64,000 nucleotides of DNA from Azospirillum lipoferum (GTDB lineage Bacteria; Pseudomonadota; Alphaproteobacteria; Azospirillales; Azospirillaceae): positions 558,001 to 622,000 of the forward strand of contig NZ_JALJXJ010000001.1 of NCBI RefSeq assembly GCF_024170005.1, given 5' to 3'. The position numbers were made by a program, and so were the translations under genes. Below the pieces are notes generated by a model, which was given only the letters and a program-made list of their open reading frames with translations, was not told the origin of the DNA and made no database searches. Below are positions 9,221 through 16,763 of this stretch, piece after piece. Each line of letters begins with the position of its first letter. Position 1 is the stretch's first letter.

Positions 9221-9559
9221 ATCCTCCTTCGCTTGGCCGAATAGTCACCAAGGACTGCCGGCGTCACGCATGAGACAAGTCGTGACCGCACCCGCCGTCC
9301 CGTCGTCTCCGTCCCTCGGCCTCCTGGGTCATGCAAGTCGGGCCAAGGTGACGGTAAGCACAGCCGGTGAGGCGGCATTCGAAGACCAGAACAACGCCAT
9401 GGGCATGATGTTCCCGGCTCCTGACCGGTCGGAGTATCGGGGTGCCGTAGGGCTGGTGCGGACTGGCATTTATGCAACAACGGGGCTGCCGGAGCGTTTC
9501 CGCTTCCTGAGAGGCCTGGCATCCGCCGGCCACAAGGGACGACAACGAGTGAGGACGCT
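9221..9559. other. Intergenic region without a supported gene
   Basis: About 340 bp separate the divergent DUF1328 and 9560 genes. Short open frames here lack a ribosome-binding site or recognisable protein features. The stretch presumably carries both promoters; no clear operator or hairpin was seen. Confidence 0.4.
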
Positions 9560-9979
9560 ATGAGGAATGGATTGATCCTGACGGCCATGGTCGCGTCATT
9601 GGCGGTGGCTCCGGCGGCGATGGCACAGCAGACCTATTCGCAAAGCTATTCCACCTATTCAGGAAGCACCGGTGGCGATGTCTCCGGGGTGACGGGCTCC
9701 GCCAGTGGATCGGCGTCCGATCTCGCCGGGCGTCGTGGCCGGGGGCAGAAGCCGATCGAATTGCAACAGACGACGCTGCTGAACCAGCTCAGCGCCGCCG
9801 GCTATGTCTCGGTTCGCGACTTCCGCAAGGAGGGGGACCGCTACGTCGCCAGTGCCATGACCCCGCAAGGCCAATGGACGACCGTGGTGCTCGACCCGCG
9901 CAATTCCTCGACGACGCCCGCCAAATCTTCGGTGATCAACTCTTCGGTGATCACGCCGGGTACCAAGCCGATCCGCTGA
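9560..9979 (+). CDS. Periplasmic protein with a possible PepSY-like fold
   Basis: This 139-residue protein has a classic signal peptide (LILTAMVASLAVAPAAMA, cleaved before QQTYS). A Ser/Gly/Thr-rich linker (about residues 24-58) leads to a small beta-rich domain (LLNQLSAAGYVSVRDFRKEG, then YVASAMTPQGQWTTVVLDPR). That pattern of a helix leading into a strand describing a residue-modifying matrix resembles PepSY or similar periplasmic modules, but the match is loose. The C-terminus is again Ser/Thr-rich. It ends 1 nt before the convergent yjbH stop. Function unknown. Confidence 0.65.
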   Translation: MRNGLILTAMVASLAVAPAAMAQQTYSQSYSTYSGSTGGDVSGVTGSASGSASDLAGRRGRGQKPIELQQTTLLNQLSAAGYVSVRDFRKEGDRYVASAMTPQGQWTTVVLDPRNSSTTPAKSSVINSSVITPGTKPIR

Positions 9980-9980
9980 G

Positions 9981-12053
9981 TCAATTCAGCAGTCGCGACC
10001 ATGTGCCGGTGAGGCGGCCGACGCTTCCCGGCACGCGGAGGTCGTAGAGCGGCAGGGGCTGCTGCAAACGCTGCCCGGCATCGCGGCCCAGGGTGCGGAC
10101 AGCCGTTTCCACCGTTCCGCCGACCGGCAACCAACCCGACGCGGCGATCGGCACCACCAGCGCCACTCCCCAGTCCATCCGCCCGCCGAAGCGGCTTTGG
10201 GCTCCATCCGGCCCCTCGGTCCAGGTGGCATGGGCGGTCAGACCGATGCCGCCGTCGAAACGCCGCATCACCTCCACCGTGCCGCCCCAATCGCCACCGA
10301 GATAGCGGCCGAGTCGAAGCGCGGTCGTCGTGTCGGCGCCGGGGGATTCCCAATAGAGGCTGGCATGGCCGGTGCCGCGGGCATCGCCACGGTCGATGGC
10401 AAACAGGCCATCCGGCCGCCGTTTCCACACCTGATTGACGTCGAGTCCGATCGCCCAGCGTGCCGAGAGCGGCTGCACGAGAGCCTCCGCGCCGATCCCG
10501 CCGTACATTTCCTCCAGATGGCCGGCGGACAGCCGGGTGGTCAGTCCATCCATTGGCCGGGCAAGCCACGCCGCATAGGCATGCTCGAGGGCAATTGGAC
10601 GGTCGGTGTAGCGGGGCAGATCACTGCGCACCGGCTGCGCCGCCGGCAGGGCATTGGTGTCCAGCAACTCCAGATCGCTCGGCGCGTTGATGCGCAGCCC
10701 GCCGCCCAGCACCAATCCACGTAGCGGCTCCGCCCGCAGCATCACGTCGGTGTGGGTGCGCTGGGCCAGGGTGGTTCCCAACTCCGCCAGATCGAAGGTG
10801 GCGACCAGCCGCGTCGACAGGTCGAGGTGCGGGCGCCAGTCCGGCGGCGGCTCGGCCGCGGAGGCGAGTTGGGTGGTGCGCCAGATCTCCTCGGAGCTGC
10901 CACGGTGGCCGGCTGCCCGTTCCAGATCACGGCGCAGCAGGGTCACGGAAGCGGTGTCAAGACCCGCAACACCGGTAACGACGCGCAGCCGCTCGACCTG
11001 CGGCGGGGCGAGGTCGGCGAGCAGGCGGGCGGCGTCGCCGACCTCGCGCGCCAGCGGCATGCGCCCGCTGCCGGCCGGGTCGAGCCAGAGCGTGACCATC
11101 TCACCTTCGATCCGGGCTGAGCGGACGGGCAGGCCGCGGCTGCGGGCCACCAGGGCGATGGCATCAGCCGACAGCGCCGATCCGGCGGAGGGGCGCGGAC
11201 CGATGGCCGGGGGAGGGTGATCGGGGCGGTCGGCATCCACTGCGGGATCGAAGCGGACCGACAGCCGCAGCATCAGCCGCCGTCCCTGCTCGTAGGCCGC
11301 CCCCAGATCGGCCCAGGATGTCGGGCGCCAGGACAGGCCGAGGTTGTAGCGGCTGCCGGGATCGAAGCCGGGTTCGTCCTGCCGCTGGGCACGGAAACGA
11401 TCGCCGGAGGATTCCAGCTTCAGGCTCAGCCCGTCGACCGGCGTGTGCCATTCGGCACCGCCGAACAAAGCCACACGCTCGCCGCTGAACCATGCCTTGG
11501 GACCACGGGTGGTTGGCCAGGCGGAAGGATCGCGGTCGCGGCGGAACCGGCCGCCCAGGAAGCGCAGCGGGTTGCGCAACTGCCCGGCCTCTCCCAGCGT
11601 GCCCCATCCCATGCCGAGGGTCAGGTCCAGGTCCCACCAACGGCGCGATAAGGCGATGTATTCGCCGGCGAAGCGCCCCTTGCCCGGCAGGTCCAGCCCC
11701 GATCCGGTGACGTCGCGTCCACCGACCACGATCGCCGGCCCATGCTCGTTCTCCCGCCTCAAGCGGAGCTTCAGGTCGAGCCCAGGTTCGCTAAGGCCGT
11801 AATAGCCGGGATAGACGCTGTTGCGCGCGGTGACCTCCAGCCAGGGCAGCGGCTGGGCCGAGATCGTAAAGTGGCGGTGCAAGTCGCCGAGCGCGGTCAG
11901 CCCGCCGCTCATCGAGCCGTCTGGCGCCATCCGCGCGGTCGGCGCCTGCAACAGCCCGATCCCGCCCCAGTCGGACAGGCTGACACGCGCCTCTTCGGCG
12001 AACGCAGGGGCGGACGATGCCGCGAGAAGAACAAGGAGAGCAAATGGATGCAC
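9981..12053 (-). CDS. yjbH: YjbH-domain outer-membrane protein, exopolysaccharide-related
   Basis: The 690-residue protein starts with a signal peptide (FALLVLLAASSAPAFA) and continues as beta-rich sequence with many aromatic-ended strands, consistent with a large outer-membrane barrel. The motif DWGGIGLLQAPTARMAPDG near the mature N-terminus and the overall size fit the YjbH family (about 700 residues in E. coli), which accompanies yjbEFG in exopolysaccharide production. No yjbE, F or G homologue is adjacent, so the export system it serves is not visible here. The final strand again ends in a hydrophobic stretch. Confidence 0.82.
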   Translation of the reverse strand: MHPFALLVLLAASSAPAFAEEARVSLSDWGGIGLLQAPTARMAPDGSMSGGLTALGDLHRHFTISAQPLPWLEVTARNSVYPGYYGLSEPGLDLKLRLRRENEHGPAIVVGGRDVTGSGLDLPGKGRFAGEYIALSRRWWDLDLTLGMGWGTLGEAGQLRNPLRFLGGRFRRDRDPSAWPTTRGPKAWFSGERVALFGGAEWHTPVDGLSLKLESSGDRFRAQRQDEPGFDPGSRYNLGLSWRPTSWADLGAAYEQGRRLMLRLSVRFDPAVDADRPDHPPPAIGPRPSAGSALSADAIALVARSRGLPVRSARIEGEMVTLWLDPAGSGRMPLAREVGDAARLLADLAPPQVERLRVVTGVAGLDTASVTLLRRDLERAAGHRGSSEEIWRTTQLASAAEPPPDWRPHLDLSTRLVATFDLAELGTTLAQRTHTDVMLRAEPLRGLVLGGGLRINAPSDLELLDTNALPAAQPVRSDLPRYTDRPIALEHAYAAWLARPMDGLTTRLSAGHLEEMYGGIGAEALVQPLSARWAIGLDVNQVWKRRPDGLFAIDRGDARGTGHASLYWESPGADTTTALRLGRYLGGDWGGTVEVMRRFDGGIGLTAHATWTEGPDGAQSRFGGRMDWGVALVVPIAASGWLPVGGTVETAVRTLGRDAGQRLQQPLPLYDLRVPGSVGRLTGTWSRLLN

Positions 12054-12141
12054 GCGGTGATCGCGAAAAATCGGAGCTGCCGCCTGATTTTTCGCGAGTC
12101 ATGCGTATGGATGCAATTGAAAAGTTGTGCTGGTTGCCGTT

Positions 12142-12561
12142 TTACTGCGCTTCGACCACTTCGAAGTCGTGGGTGATGGTGGCGGTCTGGCCCAGCATGA
12201 TGGAGGCGGAGCAGTATTTCTCGGCCGACAGGGCGATGGCGCGCTCCACCTTCGCTGGGTCGAGCTTGCGGCCGGTCACCGTGAAATGGACGTGGATCTT
12301 GGTGAAGACCTTCGGATCGGTGTCCGCCCGCTCCGCTTCGATGGCAGCGACGCAGTCGGTGATCTGCTGCCGCCCCTTCTCCAGGATCATCACCACGTCG
12401 AAACAGGTGCAGCCGCCCATGCCGATCAGCAGCATTTCCATCGGGCGGATGCCGGCGTTGCGGCCGCCGGCTTCCACGGCGCCATCCATCACCACGGCAT
12501 GGCCGCTGCCGGATTCGCCGACGAACATCTTGCCGTCCACCCAGGTGACGCGCGCCTTCAT
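12142..12561 (-). CDS. OsmC family protein
   Basis: This 139-residue OsmC/Ohr-fold protein probably reduces organic peroxides or handles reactive sulfur species using paired cysteines. The first lies in LLIGMGGCTCFDVVMILEK and the second in EKYCSASIMLGQ. The KVFTKIHVHFTVTG strand is typical of the YhfA-like OsmC branch. The ATG at 12561 is chosen because GAAGGAA lies about 7 nt upstream; the ATG at 12567 overlaps that site. It is a single-gene unit downstream of yjbH's promoter region, transcribed in the same direction. Confidence 0.9.
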   Translation of the reverse strand: MKARVTWVDGKMFVGESGSGHAVVMDGAVEAGGRNAGIRPMEMLLIGMGGCTCFDVVMILEKGRQQITDCVAAIEAERADTDPKVFTKIHVHFTVTGRKLDPAKVERAIALSAEKYCSASIMLGQTATITHDFEVVEAQ

Positions 12562-12624
12562 GACCATTTCCTTCGTTCACTGTTGATCGTGAGTGACCGC
12601 GCGAAGCTAGGCGTGGCGGCGGAT

Positions 12625-12675
12625 CGGCGCAAGGGGGGCGCTACGCCCTTCGGCGCAAGGGAGCGCTGCGCCCTT
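12625..12675. repeat. Two tandem 25-26 nt GC-rich near-identical units
   Basis: CGGCGCAAGGGGGGCGCTAC at 12625 recurs as CGGCGCAAGGGAGCGCTGC at 12651, both ending CGCCCTT. Each unit is itself partly self-complementary (AAGGG with CCCTT). The repeat lies just upstream of the CDF exporter start. Confidence 0.6.
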
Positions 12676-12677
12676 CA

Positions 12678-13718
12678 ATGTCGGACTTGTCCAACCGCGT
12701 CCGCGCGCCCAAAGTCGGGGGCGCTGCGACGCACCATCCGATGACGAGACCCACCACCATGCCGCACGGCCATTCCCATGGCGGTTCCAGCCATGCCGGT
12801 CACGACCATGCTGAACATGACCATGCCGGCCATCACCATCACGGTCCGGTGCGTTACGACCGCTCCTTCGCACTGGGGGCGCTGCTGAACATCGGCTTCG
12901 TGGCAGTGGAGGCGGTCTATGGGCTGATTGCCAACTCCACCGCCCTGCTGGCCGATGCCGGGCACAATCTCAGCGACGTGATGGGACTGCTGCTGGCCTG
13001 GGGTGCCGCTTGGATGGGGCGACGAATCCCGCAAGGTCGCTATACCTACGGCTTCGGCAACGCCTCGATCCTGGCGTCGCTGCTGAACGCGATGATCCTG
13101 CTGATCGCCGTCGGGGCCATCCTGCTGGAGGCGGCCAACCGCCTTGCCGCTCCCGAGCCGGTGGGGGAGACCACGGTGATGGTGGTGGCGGTGATCGGCA
13201 TCGTCATCAATGCCTGGACCGCCTGGCTGTTCATGGGCGGTCAGAAGCAGGACATCAACCTGCGCGGCGCCTATCTGCATATGGCGGCCGATGCGGCGGT
13301 GTCGCTGGGCGTGGTGGTAGCGGCGCTGGCGATCCGCTTCACCGGCTGGCTATGGCTGGATCCGGTGACCAGCATCGTGATTGCCCTGGTCATCGTCGCC
13401 GGTACCTGGGGCTTGCTGCGCGATTCGATACGGCTGGCGATGGACGCAGTGCCCGACGGCGTCGACCGGGCGGGGGTGGAGCGTTATCTGGCAGGGCTGC
13501 CCGGCGTCGTTGCCGTGCACGACCTCCATATCTGGCCGATCAGCACGGTGGAAACCGCCCTGACCGCCCATCTCGTCCGGCCCGGCATGAACCAGGACGA
13601 CACGCTTCTGCTGGAGATCTCGACGGTGCTGAAGGACCGCTTCGGCATCGGCCACGCCACCATCCAAGTGGAGCATGACGGCAGCTGCTGCCGCCTTGCT
13701 CCGGCGGACGTGGTCTGA
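12678..13718 (+). CDS. Cation diffusion facilitator (CDF) heavy-metal exporter
   Basis: The protein of about 346 residues is a six-helix CDF proton antiporter, likely exporting Zn(II) or a similar divalent ion. The metal sites are intact: LLADAGHNLSDVMGLLLAWG in helix II and LHMAADAAVSLGV in helix V. The cytoplasmic C-terminal domain is present (VVAVHDLHIWPISTVETALT). The N-terminus is a His-rich loop (HGHSHGGSSHAGHDHAEHDH and more, about 14 His), which is common for ZitB/CzcD types. The start is uncertain: the ATG at 12678 has no good ribosome-binding site, and ATGs at 12741 and 12759 would begin just before the His-rich part. Confidence 0.9.
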   Translation: MSDLSNRVRAPKVGGAATHHPMTRPTTMPHGHSHGGSSHAGHDHAEHDHAGHHHHGPVRYDRSFALGALLNIGFVAVEAVYGLIANSTALLADAGHNLSDVMGLLLAWGAAWMGRRIPQGRYTYGFGNASILASLLNAMILLIAVGAILLEAANRLAAPEPVGETTVMVVAVIGIVINAWTAWLFMGGQKQDINLRGAYLHMAADAAVSLGVVVAALAIRFTGWLWLDPVTSIVIALVIVAGTWGLLRDSIRLAMDAVPDGVDRAGVERYLAGLPGVVAVHDLHIWPISTVETALTAHLVRPGMNQDDTLLLEISTVLKDRFGIGHATIQVEHDGSCCRLAPADVV

Positions 13719-13722
13719 CCCT

Positions 13723-14238
13723 TTACGCCTGTTCGCGGGCGAGGCGGCGTGCGTTGGCGCGCACCTTGCGGTAGGCGGGATTCATGCCGGCGGCGGCAAG
13801 GGCGGCCGTCGCCTCGATCAGGCGCAGGTTGGCGTGGATGCCGGCATCGACGGCATCGGCCAGCAGGCGTTGCTGGACGTCGACGATCTCCACCGGGTTC
13901 TTGCAGGTGGCGAGGCCGCCGATGGTGGTGGCGACCGCCTGGGTCTGCTTGGTGATCATGGTGATCCAGGCCTGCCCGAACTCGCCGAGGCCCGTGGCGA
14001 CGGCATGGAAGGCTTCCACCGCAGCCTCCACCTTCTCCGCACCCATGCGGATGAACTCCGGATTGGCGAAGTCGATCGGGTTCGACAGGGCCGCCGTCAT
14101 CATCGCGGTGCGATAACCGATGGTCTGCGCCGCCGCGACGCCCATTTCGCTACTGCGAAGGCCGGTCTTGGTGAGCTGGCCCGCCACCGCCATGAGCCTG
14201 TCGGTGGGATGGCCGTTGCCGGCGTTCTGTCGTGCCAT
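13723..14238 (-). CDS. Phasin family protein, polyhydroxyalkanoate granule coat
   Basis: This 171-residue helical, Ala-rich protein without a signal peptide matches the phasin_2 style: MARQNAGNG start, then amphipathic helices such as RMGAEKVEAAVEAFHAVATG and FGQAWITMITKQTQAVATTI. Phasins coat and size PHA granules. The ATG at 14238 follows GAGAGG at 7 nt; the upstream ATG at 14289 is less likely. It converges on the CDF gene with only 4 nt between stops. No PHA synthase is in the window, but the fadD/etf block could supply or use the same acyl-CoA pool. Confidence 0.8.
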   Translation of the reverse strand: MARQNAGNGHPTDRLMAVAGQLTKTGLRSSEMGVAAAQTIGYRTAMMTAALSNPIDFANPEFIRMGAEKVEAAVEAFHAVATGLGEFGQAWITMITKQTQAVATTIGGLATCKNPVEIVDVQQRLLADAVDAGIHANLRLIEATAALAAAGMNPAYRKVRANARRLAREQA

Positions 14239-14322
14239 GGGCGTCGCCTCTCTCAAAAAATCGTTGCCGTAACCTGACTGCAGGGTCAACGCTGCACTGC
14301 AACATAGGTTCCGGCACGATCT

Positions 14323-15531
14323 TTACGCCTCGGCGAGCGCGCGGTCGAGATCTTCGATGATGTCCCGGGGATCCTCTAGACCAACGGACAGGCGCAGCAG
14401 GCCGGGTTCGATCCGGGCGGCGACCTTCTCCTCGTCCGTCAGCTTGGAATGGGTGGTGGTGGAGGGGTGGGTGACGAGGCTCTTCGAATCGCCGAGATTG
14501 TTGGAGATCATCACCATGCGCAGGCCGTTCAGCGTATTGAACGCCTCGGTCTTGCCGCCCTTCAGGAAGATCGACAGCATATTGCCGCCGCCGGTCATCT
14601 GCTTGCGCACCAGATCATATTGCGGGTGGCTGGGCAGCAGCGGGTACAGAACCTGGGCGACCTTCGGATGGCTTTCCAGGAACTCTGCGACCTGGAGGCC
14701 GGCCGCCGACTGGGCCTGGACGCGCAGTTCCAGCGTCTCCATGCCCTTCAGCAGAAGCCAGGAATTGAAGGGGGAGATGGTCGGGCCGGTGTTGCGCAGG
14801 AAGGGGTGGATGACCTCCGAAGCGTACTTCTTGTCCTTGGCCAGGATGACGCCGCCCAGGCAGCGGCCCTGGCCGTCGATGTGCTTGGTCGCCGAATAGA
14901 TGATGACATCGGCACCGAAGTCGAACGGGCGCTGGAGCACCGGCGTCGCGAAGGCATTGTCGACCACCACCACGGCACCCGCCTTGTGGGCGAGATCGCA
15001 GACCGCCTGAAGGTCGACGACCTCCAGGCCGGGGTTCGACGGGGTTTCCAGGAAGACCGCCTTGGTCGGCTTGGACAGCGCTTCTTCCCATTCCGTCAGG
15101 TTGGTGCCATCGACGAACACCGTCTCGATGCCGTAGCGGCTACATAGATCCTTCAGGATCCAGTAGCAGGAGATGAACAGCGCCCGCGGCGCCACCACCC
15201 GGTCGCCGGTGCGCAGGCCGCTCATCAACGCGCCATGCACCGCCGCCATGCCGCTGGCGGTGGCATAGGCCCATTCCGCGCCCTCATACTCGGCCAGTCG
15301 GTCCTCGAACATCGCCGAGGTCGGGTTGCGGAAGCGGGAATAGACGTGACGCGAACCGTCGTTGGCGAAGGCGTTCTCCGCCTCCTCCGCGGAGCCGTAG
15401 ACGAAGCCTGAGGTCTGGTACAGAGCCTCGCAGGTTTCGTCGAACTGCGAACGGCGGATGCCGCCATGGACCAGCTTGGACCGCGGGCGCAGACCCGCGA
15501 CGTTCGGATTGCGATGATCGGTGCGCGACAT
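14323..15531 (-). CDS. metZ: O-succinylhomoserine sulfhydrylase
   Basis: The 402-residue enzyme belongs to the PLP-dependent Cys/Met metabolism family. The PLP lysine lies in YSATKHIDGQGRCLGG, with ETPSNPGLEVVD and NAFATPVLQRP as further family motifs. MetZ makes homocysteine from O-succinylhomoserine and sulfide. MetZ is preferred over MetB or MetY because of the YVYGSAEEAENAF-like N-terminal region, the length, and the upstream SAM-II riboswitch, a common arrangement in alphaproteobacteria. The ATG at 15531 follows GGGGAGAG by 8 nt; the frame opens earlier (15579) without support. Expression should fall when S-adenosylmethionine is plentiful. Confidence 0.92.
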   Translation of the reverse strand: MSRTDHRNPNVAGLRPRSKLVHGGIRRSQFDETCEALYQTSGFVYGSAEEAENAFANDGSRHVYSRFRNPTSAMFEDRLAEYEGAEWAYATASGMAAVHGALMSGLRTGDRVVAPRALFISCYWILKDLCSRYGIETVFVDGTNLTEWEEALSKPTKAVFLETPSNPGLEVVDLQAVCDLAHKAGAVVVVDNAFATPVLQRPFDFGADVIIYSATKHIDGQGRCLGGVILAKDKKYASEVIHPFLRNTGPTISPFNSWLLLKGMETLELRVQAQSAAGLQVAEFLESHPKVAQVLYPLLPSHPQYDLVRKQMTGGGNMLSIFLKGGKTEAFNTLNGLRMVMISNNLGDSKSLVTHPSTTTHSKLTDEEKVAARIEPGLLRLSVGLEDPRDIIEDLDRALAEA

Positions 15532-15581
15532 TCCGCGACTCTCCCCTGATGATCGCCGGTGGGGCAAGGCCGGCCGCAAAC

Positions 15582-15612
15582 AAAAAACGCCCCGACCGAT
15601 CGGGTCGAGGCG
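15582..15612 (-). terminator. Intrinsic terminator between the SAM-II aptamer and metZ
   Basis: On the minus strand, CGCCTCGACC pairs with GGTCGGGGCG (one G-U pair) around a 4-nt loop, followed by TTTTTTG. It lies downstream of the aptamer and about 50 nt upstream of the metZ start, the expected place for a riboswitch-controlled terminator. Confidence 0.85.
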
Positions 15613-15627
15613 CGGACGCGGCTCGGA

Positions 15628-15687
15628 CCTTTTTAGCGGATTGTTTTACGTGGCCCGCAAGCCGGTCGACCAAATCACCACGTGGGT
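15628..15687 (-). promoter_or_regulatory. SAM-II riboswitch aptamer upstream of metZ
   Basis: Read on the minus strand, the element has the SAM-II layout. CACGTGGTGATTTGGTCGAC opens the P1 stem, CCGGCTTGCGGGCCACGT closes it and supplies the pseudoknot strand, and AAACAATCCGCTAAAAAGG carries the conserved GCTAAAA tail. Pairing CGTGG with CCACG is perfect. The class is known for S-adenosylmethionine sensing in alphaproteobacteria, mostly upstream of metA, metX and metZ. SAM-V is structurally similar and cannot be excluded by eye. Confidence 0.88.
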
Positions 15688-15863
15688 CCGCTTGTACGAC
15701 TGCCTATGACCGCCGTCAAGAGGGGTAGCGCCGCATTCCCCTCTTCCGGATCCATCCAGCCTGCCGATCCGCAATCGTGGCCGATATTCAGCAAGATGCG
15801 CCAGGACGGCTGCCGGACCCCGGCTTATGGTTCCCCTCATCAACCGTGCAGGCCAGACCGACG

Positions 15864-16721
15864 ATGAGCAGGAAAGTATATGACGAAAGGTTTTCCCGGT
15901 TGTTCGAGTATATCGATCAGAATCTGGAAGGAGACCTGTCGCTCGACAGGTTGAGCGATGTCGCCTGCCTCTCGAAATTCCACTTCCATCGTCTTTTTTC
16001 GGCTCATTTCGATGTCAGTGTTGGGAAATACATCCAGCTGGCACGGTTGAAGCGGGCATCGTTCCGGCTGGCCTTCTATCCGGCCGACAAGGTCATCGAC
16101 ATTGCCTTGGACGCCGGTTTTGAAACGCCGGAATCCTTCTCCCGCGCCTTCAGGAAGGCGTTCGGCCAGACCCCGTCCGAGTTCAGGAAAACTCCGGAAT
16201 GGCGGCGGTGGCACGACCGCTATCGTCACATCAAAAGAAAAAGGATCAGGACCATGGATGTTTCGATCGTCGACTTCGCGCCGGTCCAGGTGGCGGCCTA
16301 CTGTCATCGCGGACCGATCGAAGGCGTGAATGACTCGGTTCGCATCTTCATCGACTGGCGCAAGAGCAGCGGGCTGTCGCCACGCGAGCGCTGCCGGACC
16401 TTCGGCGTCGCCTACGACAACCCGGAAATCATCGAGCCGGCCGACTTCCGGTTCGACATCTGTGGGGAGATCGACGGGGAGGTGCCCGAGAACCCCCAAG
16501 GTGTGGTGAAGAAGCTCATCCCCGGTGGGCGCTGCGCCGTGGTCAGGCACCGTGGAGCGCACGAGCAGATCGGGGAGTTCGTGAGATTTCTCTATGGCCG
16601 ATGGCTTCCGGAAAGCGGCGAGGAGCTTCGTGATTTCCCGGTCTATTTCCACTATCTGAACTTCATCGGAGAAACGCCGGAGCATAATTTGCTGACCGAC
16701 GTCTATCTGCCGCTGAAGTGA
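15864..16721 (+). CDS. AraC family regulator with GyrI-like effector-binding domain
   Basis: The 285-residue protein has an N-terminal AraC DNA-binding domain with two helix-turn-helices (SLDRLSDVACLSKFHFHRLF and KVIDIALDAGFETPESFSRA, residues 20-110), followed by a GyrI/Rob-like ligand-binding domain (about residues 130-285, with AYCHRGPIEGVNDSVRIFID). This N-terminal HTH plus C-terminal sensor order is that of the Rob/SbmC type, often linked to drug or small-molecule response. The ATG at 15864 is chosen over the earlier frame opening at 15777 because the AraC domain starts right after it. It is transcribed away from metZ and converges on murJ. Confidence 0.87.
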   Translation: MSRKVYDERFSRLFEYIDQNLEGDLSLDRLSDVACLSKFHFHRLFSAHFDVSVGKYIQLARLKRASFRLAFYPADKVIDIALDAGFETPESFSRAFRKAFGQTPSEFRKTPEWRRWHDRYRHIKRKRIRTMDVSIVDFAPVQVAAYCHRGPIEGVNDSVRIFIDWRKSSGLSPRERCRTFGVAYDNPEIIEPADFRFDICGEIDGEVPENPQGVVKKLIPGGRCAVVRHRGAHEQIGEFVRFLYGRWLPESGEELRDFPVYFHYLNFIGETPEHNLLTDVYLPLK

Positions 16722-16763
16722 AGCCAGGGCACGGAAGTGGCGCCGCTTCCGTTGGCCGCTGGT

